DNA of 64,000 bases from [Eubacterium] saphenum (GCA_004555725.1 SFHC01000004.1:124001-188000), one strand, 5' to 3'; counted from the stretch's first letter, positions 51,701 to 59,602 are shown. A program made the numbers and translations. The notes: a model not told the origin generated them from the letters alone.

Positions 51701-52079
51701 TCAGGCTTACGGAATGACCGAGTGCAGCTCAGTAGTTGCCGCAACTCCGGATTCCGCCGCTTCCGTGCCGGTTGAATCCGTCGGACATATTCTTCCGGGC
51801 GTCCGCGTCAAGATTGTCGGAAAGGGAAGCCGCGGCATCGGCGAACTGGCGGTAAAGGGCGCCAGCGTGGCAGACGGATATCTGGATGATCCGGAAGAGA
51901 CAGAGGCGGCATTTACTGACGGATGGTTCCATACCGGAGATATGGGATATATTGATGACGATAATTTTGTCTACGTTGTAGGCAGAAAACAGCGTCTGGA
52001 GCAGCAGGCTGAAGCGGACCGAAAAGCCAGACAGAACGCCGAAGACGCTATCAAAGCTGCCCGCGGAACTGCAGAATAG
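48771..52079 (+). CDS. tandem AMP-binding (acyl-CoA synthetase-like) protein, second copy degenerate
   Basis: At 1102 residues this is about twice the size of one adenylate-forming enzyme. Copy 1 (about 1-580) is complete: T-S-G-T-T-G-L-A-K-G near 198, Y-G-M-S-E near 369, H-T-G-D-L near 441 and the C-terminal lysine motif T-T-G-K-I-K-R near 563. It resembles long-chain fatty acyl-CoA synthetases. Copy 2 (about 620-1085) keeps Y-G-M-T-E and H-T-G-D-M, but its phosphate loop is T-S-G-A-G-G-H-A-K-A and it stops before the catalytic-lysine subdomain. Copy 2 may be a binding or regulatory module. The next gene follows 16 nt later. Confidence 0.85.
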   Translation: MAKQEIEKPLYDGRQITDLKDMITSSVELFHDHAAYLVKDKKQGKFVPITYGKVGEDRIALGTKMLDLGLKGEKVAVIGPTSYYWLLTYFTVVTGVGVIVPMDKNLPQGELLGLLERSGATAIVYDEKCRKTIEPLMSSEDTNIRYFISMDSEESTDQVLSMKQMIYEGKVLASDGNHEYRDADVDPDQMSTLLFTSGTTGLAKGVMLSHRNITFNVYAMSKYFCIPDPGIVLSILPVHHVYEMTCDICTTFYQGKTIAICEGLRYIQRDMQEVHANVMLGVPLVFEKMYKGMFKQAKRRGEDDKLRRAIDLSKRLKLYRNKALMKRMFKAIHQSFGGEMKFFIEGGAAADPFVQEEFEAMGLPLIQGYGMSECSPILALNPMDRRKNGAAGLPLPDTQVRVINPDEDGIGEVIVKSPSVMMGYFQNEEANKETLQNGWLHTGDLGYFDDDGYLFLTGRSKTVIVTKGGKNIFPEEVENVLMQNELIKEVLVHGVKDERVGNVMVTADIFPNYDLLKEQHGEMTKSEIYHFYRDLVDQINESMPPYKQVKRVNIRETEFIKTTTGKIKRYGNTLSQEDLKAASEGRADSHELKLIEKHEMKDFIKEIKGMSDQHVVHKDLEPVTDIKALLLNSLEKNSDAPAFLQKLGENGTYEEISYQRTVSDMEGLGTALINRNLQDGRIAVAGNNTYPLQISLLTAACGPGEAVMLNKQLDPEEIIRQLNKVNAEVLIFDEKYTELFEEIVDSGKTPVKTMIRYGEEDAQRSEHTDTFLSWNALVAEGKKQAALGDRQYLDAPVLGSDPAAIFFTSGAGGHAKAVELTHQNLVRNVIALASLVRYNPEDRVISVIAPNNVYQAAAGVLLPLYRGAAVVNCGGSDYLESDLQNSASTVLLLEPVMMNALFDEIWDHIEGGGGDRRLDAMRKVGKILPFTRRYVLRPYESYVREKFGGHLRMMISGGSRARVEVEEFFREMGINVLQAYGMTECSSVVAATPDSAASVPVESVGHILPGVRVKIVGKGSRGIGELAVKGASVADGYLDDPEETEAAFTDGWFHTGDMGYIDDDNFVYVVGRKQRLEQQAEADRKARQNAEDAIKAARGTAE

Positions 52080-52095
52080 AAGATGAGGAGGAACC

Positions 52096-54345
52096 ATGCA
52101 TAATCAGTATTATCCGCAGCTCAGGATTGATCTGAGTAAATTACGAGAGAATGCCGCGTATGCCGTTGATAAATGCGCACAGTGCGGAATTCAGGTCAGC
52201 GGAGTAATTAAGGGGATGCACGCGTACCTTCCGGGAGTCCGGCAGCTTCAGGCTGCCGGCGTCTCTTCTCTGGCCACATCCCGTCTGGACCAGGCCGCTG
52301 CAGTAAAGGAAGCCGGAATCGATCTTCCGGTCATGCTGATCCGCGTTCCGATGATCAGCGACGCCGCAGATGTTGTAAAATACTGCGATTACTCGCTGAA
52401 CAGCGAACTTTCCGTTCTGGAGGCGCTGGATGAAGAGGCGGGGCGCCAGCATAAGATCCACAATGTCCTGCTCATGGCCGACGTCGGCGATCTGCGCGAG
52501 GGATGGTGGGACAAAGACGAAATGGCCAAGGCCGCGATTCAGGTGGAACGGGAAATGCCGAACCTGCATCTTGCAGGCACGGGCATCAATGTCGGCTGCT
52601 ATGGTTCTGTTGTCGCTACGCCGCAGAAACTGCAGGAATTTGTTGCTCTTACAGAGCAGATTGAGAAACGACTTGGAAGAAAGCTGGAGATCCTCTCGGG
52701 AGGAGCGACCTCCAGCTTCATCCGTGTTCTGGAAGGAACGATCCCGGACCGCATTAACAACCTGCGGATTGGCGAGGGCGTTCTGAATGCGAGAGACCTT
52801 CCGGAGCTCTATCATGTAGATGTCGGCCCGATGCATAAAGACTGCTTTATCCTTCGCACAGAAATTCTGGAAGTCCGGGACAAGCCGTCGTATCCGGTCG
52901 GCGAGCTCGGCGTGGACGCATTTGGAAGGGTGCAGCAGTATGAAGACCGGGGAATCCGCAGACGCGCGCTGGCAGCTGTCGGAAAGGCGGACTTCGGCGG
53001 AGACTGCAGCGATCTGATCCCGCTGGAGGATGGAATTGAAGTGATCGGCGCATCCAGTGATCATGCGATCCTGGATGTGGAAGATTATCCGCGTGAACTT
53101 CACGCAGGAGATTTCATCGATTTCCGTCTGGATTACGCCAGCATGGTTTATCTGACGCACAGTAAGGATGTACGCCAGGTCTGTTTCAATGACCCGGACG
53201 GCATCACTGATGACGATTTCCGCCCGGCAGATTGTAAAGAGAAAGGCAGAACTGAAATGTTAGAACAGAAATATCCGTGTCTGAGAATTGATCTGCAGAA
53301 GCTGGAAAAGAACGTAGAATACGCAGTTTCTCAGTGCCGGAAACAGGGTGTGCAGGTGACCGGCGTCATTAAGGGAATGAATGCTCTGCTTCCATGTGTA
53401 AAAACTATGGCGGAGGCCGGTGTTTCTTCTCTGGCCACATCCCGTCTGGACCAGGCCGCTGCAGTAAAGGAAGCCGGAATCGATCTTCCGGTCATGCTGA
53501 TCCGTATCCCGATGCTCAGCGATCTTGAGGATGTCGTAAGATACTGCGACTATTCGCTGAACAGCGATATTACCGTGCTGAAGGCGCTGGATGAAGAGGC
53601 AGGGCGTCAGAAGAAAATCCATAATGTCATTCTCATGGCCGACGTCGGCGACCTCCGTGAAGGCTGGTGGGACAAAGACGAAATGGCAAGAGCGGCAGTG
53701 CAGGTGGAAACGGAGATGCCGAACCTGCATCTTGCCGGAGCCGGGATCAATATCGGCTGCTACGGTTCCGTCATGGCAACCGTTCCTAAACTTCAGGAGT
53801 TTGTTGATGTCGCGGAAAAGCTTGAAACAGCGATCGGAAGAAAACTGGAGATCCTTTCCGGCGGAGCGACATCGAGCTTCGCGCGGATTCAGGACGGAAC
53901 GATTCCGGAACGCATTAATAACCTGCGCATCGGCGAGGGGCTTTTGATTCCGCGTTCGCATGAAGACGGAGACACGGTTGACTTTGGGCCGATGCAGGAT
54001 GACGCGTTTACTTTGCGTCTGGAAGTGCTGGAGGTGAAGGATAAGCCGTCGTATCCGGTCGGCGAGCTCGGCGTGGATGCGTTCGGAAGAGTGCAGCATT
54101 ACACGGACCGCGGAATCCGGAAACGCGCGCTGGCAGCCTGTGGAAACGTCGATTACGGCAGCTTTGAGGACATCTTTCCGATGCAGAAGGGGATTGAAGT
54201 GATCGGCGCATCCAGCGACCACACGATTCTGGATGTGCAGGACGCAGAGCCGCTCAGGCCTGGTGATCTGCTGGATTTCAAGCTGGACTACGCGAGTCTT
54301 GTGTTCCTGTCGCACAGCACCGATGTGCAGATTGAGTATATTTAA
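52096..54345 (+). CDS. tandem ornithine/alanine racemase-like PLP enzyme (two fused copies)
   Basis: The 749-residue protein is two homologous halves (about 1-365 and 388-749), each like the clostridial ornithine racemase (Orr) group. Each has a PLP lysine in G-V-I-K-G (Lys39, Lys426), D-V-G-D-L-R-E-G, L-S-G-G-A-T-S-S, N-N-L-R-I-G-E-G and I-G-A-S-S-D-H. Orr proteins are single ~350-residue units, so the fusion is unusual. An 80-bp stretch is identical at 52264-52343 and 53425-53504, exactly 387 codons apart. The second half has its own Met but no ribosome site. GAGGAGG precedes the first start. Substrate unproven. Confidence 0.85.
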   Translation: MHNQYYPQLRIDLSKLRENAAYAVDKCAQCGIQVSGVIKGMHAYLPGVRQLQAAGVSSLATSRLDQAAAVKEAGIDLPVMLIRVPMISDAADVVKYCDYSLNSELSVLEALDEEAGRQHKIHNVLLMADVGDLREGWWDKDEMAKAAIQVEREMPNLHLAGTGINVGCYGSVVATPQKLQEFVALTEQIEKRLGRKLEILSGGATSSFIRVLEGTIPDRINNLRIGEGVLNARDLPELYHVDVGPMHKDCFILRTEILEVRDKPSYPVGELGVDAFGRVQQYEDRGIRRRALAAVGKADFGGDCSDLIPLEDGIEVIGASSDHAILDVEDYPRELHAGDFIDFRLDYASMVYLTHSKDVRQVCFNDPDGITDDDFRPADCKEKGRTEMLEQKYPCLRIDLQKLEKNVEYAVSQCRKQGVQVTGVIKGMNALLPCVKTMAEAGVSSLATSRLDQAAAVKEAGIDLPVMLIRIPMLSDLEDVVRYCDYSLNSDITVLKALDEEAGRQKKIHNVILMADVGDLREGWWDKDEMARAAVQVETEMPNLHLAGAGINIGCYGSVMATVPKLQEFVDVAEKLETAIGRKLEILSGGATSSFARIQDGTIPERINNLRIGEGLLIPRSHEDGDTVDFGPMQDDAFTLRLEVLEVKDKPSYPVGELGVDAFGRVQHYTDRGIRKRALAACGNVDYGSFEDIFPMQKGIEVIGASSDHTILDVQDAEPLRPGDLLDFKLDYASLVFLSHSTDVQIEYI

Positions 54346-54471
54346 ACATGCGTTTCGGATGGCGGAGCCCTCAGGGCTGTCTGACTGGATGATCCTGCTG
54401 AAAGGTATTAAGATATCAGAACGCAGAGCGCAGAAACAGGCGGTTTCCTTGACGTTTACGTTTTGTCCGGA

Positions 54472-54500
54472 TTGACAAAAATACGGCATAAAAGTATAAT
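54472..54500 (+). promoter_or_regulatory. consensus promoter of greA-lysS
   Basis: TTGACA, 17-nt spacer, TATAAT: both hexamers perfect. Confidence 0.92.
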
Positions 54501-54567
54501 ACTATGGCTTACGTGCCCCTCGATTTCAGCGGGCGCGCAGTCACAGATCTGAAAGGAGTATAAGTAC

Positions 54568-55047
54568 ATGGCGGATGAAGTGATTTTAACCCAAGAAGGT
54601 TTTGATAAACTGGAAGAAGAAAGAGATATGCTGGTGTCGGTTCGCCGTAAAGAGGTGTCTGAGCGTCTGAAAGAGGCGATTTCTTATGGAGACCTGTCGG
54701 AGAACGCTGAGTACGATGCCGCAAAGAATGAACAGGCTGAGTTGGAAGAGCGCATCGCCAAACTGGAGCAGATGATCCGCAATGCCAGAGTCATCAGTGA
54801 TGATGAGGTCAGCGGAGATGTGGTCAATGTCGGCCTTACTGTAAAGATTAAGGATCAGGATACCGGTGACGTTGAGGAATATACGATTGTCGGATCCACA
54901 GAGGCGGATCCGTTTGCAGAACCGGCTAAGATTTCCAGTGATTCGGAAGTCGGCCGCAGCCTGCTTGGTAAAAAGGTAGGAGACAAGGTAGAGGTTTCAG
55001 TTCCGGATGGACTGCTGCACTACGTTGTTGAAGATATTGTCCGATAA
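54568..55047 (+). CDS. greA: transcription elongation factor GreA
   Basis: The 159-residue protein has the N-terminal coiled-coil with E-A-I-S-Y-G-D-L-S-E-N-A-E-Y-D-A-A (the acidic tip loop) and a C-terminal FKBP-like domain ending G-L-L-H-Y-V-V-E-D-I. GreA enters the RNA polymerase secondary channel and stimulates cleavage of backtracked RNA. GAAAGGAG precedes the start. It lies 33 nt before lysS, an arrangement common in Bacillota. Confidence 0.97.
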   Translation: MADEVILTQEGFDKLEEERDMLVSVRRKEVSERLKEAISYGDLSENAEYDAAKNEQAELEERIAKLEQMIRNARVISDDEVSGDVVNVGLTVKIKDQDTGDVEEYTIVGSTEADPFAEPAKISSDSEVGRSLLGKKVGDKVEVSVPDGLLHYVVEDIVR

Positions 55048-55080
55048 TATACAGAACAGAAGAGAGATGGAGTTGACAGA

Positions 55081-56625
55081 ATGAGTACGGAACAGAACAG
55101 CAACACAGGTGTTACCCCTGAAACAGAAGAAGAAATGTATGCAGAAAATCTGACTGAGCAGAGACAGATCCGCCGTCAGAAGCTGCAGGACTTGAGAGAT
55201 GCGGGAAGAGATCCGTATCGTCATGAGACTTGGAATGTCACAGCGCACAGCAAAGACATCAAAGATAATTTTGTCGCTATGGAGGATGAGGAAGTCTCCA
55301 TTGCAGGCAGAATCATGAGCAAGCGTGTCATGGGAAAGGCTTCCTTCTTCGATATTCAGGATAAACAGGGCAGAATTCAGTGCTATGTTCGCCGCGATGA
55401 CATCGGAACAGACGAGTATAAATGGTTCAAGACGTATGATATCGGTGACATTGTGGGCCTGACCGGAAAGGTCTTCAAGACCAAGACTGGAGAGGTTACG
55501 GTTCATACGGAAAGCCTGGTGCTGCTGTGTAAATCTCTGCAGGTTCTGCCAGATAAGTGGGACGGTCTGAAGGATAAGGATCTGCGCTACAGACAGAGAT
55601 ATGTCGACCTGATCATGAATGAGAATGTCCGTGATACATTTATTAAGCGTTCCAAGATCGAGCATGAGATTAAGCGTGTTCTGGAAGAGGATTACGGCTT
55701 CCTGGATGTCCGCACACCGATTCTCCAGACAATTGCAGGAGGAGCCGCTGCGCGTCCGTTTATTACACATCATAACACGCTGGATATTGACATGTACCTG
55801 CGTATTGCGACAGAGCTGTATCTGAAGAGATGCATTGTCGGCGGTCTGGATCGTGTGTATGAGCTGGGTGAGTGCTTCAGAAATGAAGGAATGGACCAGA
55901 GACATAATCCGGAGTATACATCCATGGAGTGCTATATGGCATATGGAAACCTGGATGATATGATGGAGCTGACCGAGCAGATCGTCTATAAGTGCCAGAT
56001 GGCCATCAACGGAACCCCGATCCTGAAATACGGAGATAAGGAGTTTGATGTGACTCCGCCTTGGAGACGTCTGGACATGACGGACGCAGTTAAGGAAGTC
56101 ACCGGAATCAACTTCCATAAGATCGAGGAAGATGAGGAGGCCAGAAAGGCAGCTATTGACTACGGCATGGATCCGGAAGAAGTCAAGGAGTGGACTCGCG
56201 GCAAGATCATCGCGGAGATGTTCGAGGATTACTGTGAGGACGCGCCGGGACTCATGGATGGACCGGTATTCCTGACCGGACATCCGGTAGAGATTTCTCC
56301 GCTGGCAAAGAGAGATCCGGAAGATCCGAGAATCACGCGTCGTTTTGAAGCTTATATTAACGGATGGGAAATCGGAAATGCATTCTCCGAGCTGAACGAC
56401 CCGATCGACCAGTACGAGCGTTTCGCAGAGCAGCAGAGAGAGCGTGACGAGGGCATCGACGATGAGGCGCATCCGATGGATATGGACTTTGTCAATGCTC
56501 TGGAAGTCGGCATGCCGCCGACAGGAGGACTGGGCATCGGCATCGACAGACTGGTCATGCTGATCACTGGTGAGCCGTCCATCAGAGACGTCATCCTCTT
56601 CCCGACGATGAAGCCGATTGACTAG
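55081..56625 (+). CDS. lysS: lysyl-tRNA synthetase, class II
   Basis: The 514-residue enzyme has the OB-fold anticodon-binding domain (about 65-160, including R-I-M-S-K-R-V-M-G-K-A-S-F-F) and class II core motifs: motif 2 E-C-F-R-N-E-G-M-D near 263 and motif 3 G-L-G-I-G-I-D-R-L-V-M-L near 480. It charges tRNA-Lys. The start follows GGAG. It is second in the greA-lysS operon and is followed by a strong terminator. Confidence 0.98.
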   Translation: MSTEQNSNTGVTPETEEEMYAENLTEQRQIRRQKLQDLRDAGRDPYRHETWNVTAHSKDIKDNFVAMEDEEVSIAGRIMSKRVMGKASFFDIQDKQGRIQCYVRRDDIGTDEYKWFKTYDIGDIVGLTGKVFKTKTGEVTVHTESLVLLCKSLQVLPDKWDGLKDKDLRYRQRYVDLIMNENVRDTFIKRSKIEHEIKRVLEEDYGFLDVRTPILQTIAGGAAARPFITHHNTLDIDMYLRIATELYLKRCIVGGLDRVYELGECFRNEGMDQRHNPEYTSMECYMAYGNLDDMMELTEQIVYKCQMAINGTPILKYGDKEFDVTPPWRRLDMTDAVKEVTGINFHKIEEDEEARKAAIDYGMDPEEVKEWTRGKIIAEMFEDYCEDAPGLMDGPVFLTGHPVEISPLAKRDPEDPRITRRFEAYINGWEIGNAFSELNDPIDQYERFAEQQRERDEGIDDEAHPMDMDFVNALEVGMPPTGGLGIGIDRLVMLITGEPSIRDVILFPTMKPID

Positions 56626-56642
56626 AGATATGATCAAATAGG

Positions 56643-56691
56643 AGGCGGATGCATTAAGCAAAAGAATTAGGCTTGGTGCATCGCCTTTTTT
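56643..56691 (+). terminator. intrinsic terminator after lysS
   Basis: AGGCG.ATGCA pairs with TGCAT.CGCCT, followed by six T residues. Confidence 0.88.
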
Positions 56692-56727
56692 GTGTTGCTG
56701 CATTTTAGTTCGGGCGGAGAAGGGCCG

Positions 56728-56752
56728 TTGACAGCTGTGATACAATAATTTT
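56728..56752 (+). promoter_or_regulatory. promoter of the YczE-like gene
   Basis: TTGACA (56728-56733) is present, but the clearest -10 is the extended TGA-TACAAT (56738-56746). The 15-mer TGATACAATAATTTT is identical to one at 31394 before the PrsW locus. Confidence 0.5.
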
Positions 56753-56792
56753 GTATACAATGAATCTACAAGAGGAGAAGGGGCAGTGTAAT

Positions 56793-57500
56793 ATGGGAAA
56801 TCAGGCGGATGCGGCCGTGCAAAACAGTCATAAAATCAACCGCGCCATATTCTATTTTGCGGGAATGACGATTTTGTCGATCGGAATCATTCTGAATACC
56901 AAATCCGGATATGGGGTGTCGCCGATCATTTCGGTCGCGTTCACCGCTTCACAGATCTGGCATATTCAGTTCGGGAATGCATCTTTGATTCTGTACTGTA
57001 TTCTGGCGGGGCTGGAGTATGTTCTGGAATGGCACAGGAATTTCAAGCCGTATGATCTCCTGCAGGTTCCGCTTTCGATTATCCTGACGCGGCTGTTTAA
57101 CTTGTTTGAGGCCGTGCTTCCGGATGTGAGTTCAGTCCCTGCCCGTGCGTTTTGTCTGGGACTGGGCATTACGCTGACCGGAATGGGCGCGGCGATGAAT
57201 TTAAATGCCAGACTGGTCCCGAATCCGGGAGACGGGATTGTGCAGGCTGTTTCTGACTGCACAGGAAAGAGTATGGGGTTCTGCAAAAACTGTACAGATG
57301 TGGTCTGCGTTTCTTTAGCGGCAGTTATGAGCATGGTATTTACCGGACATCTGACCGGACTGGGTATCGGCACTGTGTTCGCGGTGATTGGTGTGGGGCG
57401 CGCCATGGCTCTGTACAACTGGTTCTTTCAGAAGAAGGAACTGCTGCTCTCCGGCCTGCTGCAGCCGACCAGCCTGACGGCGGCAGCTCAGAAGAGATAA
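56793..57500 (+). CDS. YczE/YitT-like membrane protein
   Basis: The 235-residue protein has five to six membrane segments and the sequence style of the YczE family: R-A-I-F-Y-F-A-G-M near the start, G-V-S-P-I-I-S, N-P-G-D-G-I-V-Q, and a C-terminal G-I-G-T-V-F-A. Activity unknown. ATG 56793, after GGAGAAGGGG, fits better than the in-frame ATG at 56751, which overlaps the promoter. Confidence 0.75.
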   Translation: MGNQADAAVQNSHKINRAIFYFAGMTILSIGIILNTKSGYGVSPIISVAFTASQIWHIQFGNASLILYCILAGLEYVLEWHRNFKPYDLLQVPLSIILTRLFNLFEAVLPDVSSVPARAFCLGLGITLTGMGAAMNLNARLVPNPGDGIVQAVSDCTGKSMGFCKNCTDVVCVSLAAVMSMVFTGHLTGLGIGTVFAVIGVGRAMALYNWFFQKKELLLSGLLQPTSLTAAAQKR

Positions 57501-57599
57501 GCGGCCCGGACCTGCAGCTGTTTTCCATAACACTACCCACTGTTCACCTGCTGTTCAAGAACAGTCGTAAAATGAACATATCTTTCTGGTATATTAATA

Positions 57600-57716
57600 C
57601 TCGTCAAAGGGAAGTGCCGATCCCGATGACAAGTGAATTAAATCATAAACTCTCTTTTTCATGAAACATTGCAGGAGAAAACCCCGAGTCAGGAAAGACC
57701 TGAAGCGGGGTTTTCT
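57600..57716 (+). ncRNA. small RNA candidate, copy 1
   Basis: An extended -10 box TGG-TATATT (57587-57595) precedes a 5' hairpin (ACTCGTCA at 57599 with TGACAAGT at 57627, inner GGGA/TCCC), an unpaired A+T-rich linker and a terminator (AACCCCG, CAGG/CCTG, CGGGGTT, then TTTT). About 97 nt before the terminator match copy 2 at 59435 with one change. A 12-codon frame M-T-S-E-L-N-H-K-L-S-F-S lies inside and is also conserved, so a tiny peptide cannot be excluded. Confidence 0.65.
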
Positions 57717-57826
57717 CTTTATGTGATAAAAGGTTTGTTACAGCCTTCCGTGACGCTAATGAAGATTAACGCCTCAAAAGACAGAAACCTTCATTAGATT
57801 CTTGTGAACCCGGTTGAGCGGCGATA

Positions 57827-58696
57827 TCACACGTTCTCATATTCCGCGGCTTCCTTTACAAAATCGCCGCTGTTCATGTCGTCCATTGCCTGAAAGATTT
57901 CTTCGGTGGTGTTCATCACGACCGGACCGTACCAGGCGACTGGCTCATCCAGACGCAGGGAGCTCATGAAGAGCAGTTCGACAGGCTCATCGAGCGCGGT
58001 AATGAGAAGATCTCCGTTTTCCGAGAGCTTCGCAGCTGTTTTCTCCTTGACCGGTGTTCCGGAAATTTCTGCGTCGCCAAGGAGTGTAAATACCATCGCG
58101 GAGCGGCCGTCCGGGACGTGCAGAACTGTACTGGCATGCGCATCCAGGTGGATGTCGTAGAAATCGAGCGGCAGGTATTTTCCCTGGATGCCGTGGTGCT
58201 CTGCGCCGGCGGAATCCGTGTAATTTCCGGCTACCAGACGCAGTTTTCCTCCGTCCAGAGGGAATTCTGCGATCTCCTCGCGGACAATTCCGTGATAGAA
58301 CGGAGCAGCCTTCATTTTATCCTTTGCCGGCAGATTGAGCCAGAGCTGGACACCGAGCATGCGCTCAGACGGCTGCGGCATTTCTGAGTGATACGCACCG
58401 GATCCGGCGGTTAGCCACTGCGCTTCACCGTCGTGGATCGCCGCCCTGGTCCCCAGATGATCCTCATGCACCATGGTGCCGCGCGATAAGAACGTGACAG
58501 TTTCAATGCCGCGGTGCGGGTGCATCGGAAATCCCTTAATGTAGTCCGCCGGATCGGCAGAATCGAACGCATCGAGCATCAGGAACGGATCGTAACTGTC
58601 CGTAGTTGTATTTCCAAGGACGCGGACCAGTTTTACACCGGCGCCATCCTGCGTTCTGGTTCCCTGAACCTGTTTGATGACGTTTCTGTATTTCAT
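57827..58696 (-). CDS. pirin family protein
   Basis: The 289-residue bicupin has the pirin metal site H-P-H-R-G-I-E-T-V-T near residue 57, with further His/Glu in the E-D-H-L-G-T and H-S-E-M-P segments. Bacterial pirins bind iron; some act as quercetinase-like dioxygenases, others bind metabolic enzymes. The start follows AAGGAG. A MarR-type operator lies 26-37 nt before the start, and the regulator gene is next door. A CTAATGAAG/CTTCATTAG inverted repeat (57756-57797) downstream may help end transcription. Confidence 0.92.
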   Translation of the reverse strand: MKYRNVIKQVQGTRTQDGAGVKLVRVLGNTTTDSYDPFLMLDAFDSADPADYIKGFPMHPHRGIETVTFLSRGTMVHEDHLGTRAAIHDGEAQWLTAGSGAYHSEMPQPSERMLGVQLWLNLPAKDKMKAAPFYHGIVREEIAEFPLDGGKLRLVAGNYTDSAGAEHHGIQGKYLPLDFYDIHLDAHASTVLHVPDGRSAMVFTLLGDAEISGTPVKEKTAAKLSENGDLLITALDEPVELLFMSSLRLDEPVAWYGPVVMNTTEEIFQAMDDMNSGDFVKEAAEYENV

Positions 58697-58721
58697 TTTC
58701 CTTTCTCCTTATTTTTAACTT

Positions 58722-58733
58722 ATCTAACTAGAT
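58722..58733 (-). promoter_or_regulatory. MarR operator before the pirin gene
   Basis: ATCTA-AC-TAGAT is the same palindrome as the core of the operator at the marR promoter (59226-59245). Confidence 0.7.
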
Positions 58734-58764
58734 GCTTTTGACAAAAGGATTCCTTTGCAAGGAG

Positions 58765-59196
58765 CTATTTGTCTGTATTTGCGTGCCGGTATTTTTTCAG
58801 CAGCCGGATCAGTTCTTTCTGCTCTTCTTCATTCCAGACACTGAATTTTTCCCTGAACATTTCTTCATTTACCGGATAAACCTTTTCAATCCGGTCCCGT
58901 CCTGCGTCCGTCAGCTGTACGATGCTTCTGCGCTTATCCTCCGGATCCTGCACGCGCCTGACCAGATTCTGCTTCTGCAGGTTGTTGATGATCACGGGGA
59001 TGGTTCCGTTGCTGCTCAGAATGGCGTCCTTCAGTTCTCCCACCGTCAGGCTGCCTTTATGATACAGCGCTTCCAGGACAGAAAACTGTCCGAGTGTCAG
59101 ATCGTATTCTCCGCAGATTCTCGACGTTTCACGGTCCAGGTCCGTAACGGCGCGGTGAAGACCGATAATGATATAGCTGTCTTTTCTGGCGTTCAT
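58765..59196 (-). CDS. MarR family transcriptional regulator
   Basis: The 143-residue protein has the MarR winged helix (L-T-L-G-Q-F-S-V-L-E-A-L, then N-G-T-I-P-V-I-I-N-N-L-Q-K-Q-N-L-V and wing D-P-E-D-K-R-R). MarR dimers bind palindromes and release them on ligand binding or oxidation. A palindromic operator sits between its own -35 and -10 boxes, and a shorter copy stands before the pirin gene, so it very likely represses both. No cysteine is near the ligand pocket except one at about residue 28. Confidence 0.93.
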   Translation of the reverse strand: MNARKDSYIIIGLHRAVTDLDRETSRICGEYDLTLGQFSVLEALYHKGSLTVGELKDAILSSNGTIPVIINNLQKQNLVRRVQDPEDKRRSIVQLTDAGRDRIEKVYPVNEEMFREKFSVWNEEEQKELIRLLKKYRHANTDK

Positions 59197-59222
59197 AATA
59201 TTATCATCCTTTCATTGTGTAC

Positions 59223-59252
59223 ATGATATATCTAGTTAGATATATTTGTCAA
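59223..59252 (-). promoter_or_regulatory. marR promoter with embedded operator
   Basis: Minus strand: TTGACA (59247-59252), 18-nt spacer, TATCAT (59223-59228). The spacer is filled by ATATATCTA-GT-TAGATATAT (59226-59245). Confidence 0.78.
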
Positions 59253-59434
59253 GAACTATTTTATCTCATGTCGTATGAATCTGCAGAAAGAAGAATGGAT
59301 TCTGCTCTGCGCCACGCCGGGATGGTCAGTATCGGGATGGTTCTGTGGGTTCAGAGTAACCGTTTCTCCCCAGATCATTCACATGGCTTTCATACTTGTC
59401 CTTATGATTTACACATCTCTTTGGTATATTAATA

Positions 59435-59553
59435 CTCGTCAAAGGGAAGTGCCGATCCCGATGACGAGTGAATTAAATCATAAACTCTCTTTTTCATGAA
59501 ACATTGCAGGGAAGAGCCCCGTGTTCAGGATAGCCTGAGCCGGGGCTTTTCCT
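59435..59553 (+). ncRNA. small RNA candidate, copy 2
   Basis: Paralogue of the element at 57600. The extended -10 TGG-TATATT (59422-59430), the 5' hairpin (ACTCGTCA 59434 with TGACGAGT 59462, fully paired here) and linker are conserved. The terminator differs in sequence but not shape: AGCCCCG/CGGGGCT replaces AACCCCG/CGGGGTT, so a pair has covaried. Confidence 0.65.
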
Positions 59554-59602
59554 GTAGATACACAGGTGCGCAGATGCGAAACGGCGCCCGCGCAGACAGG
59601 GG

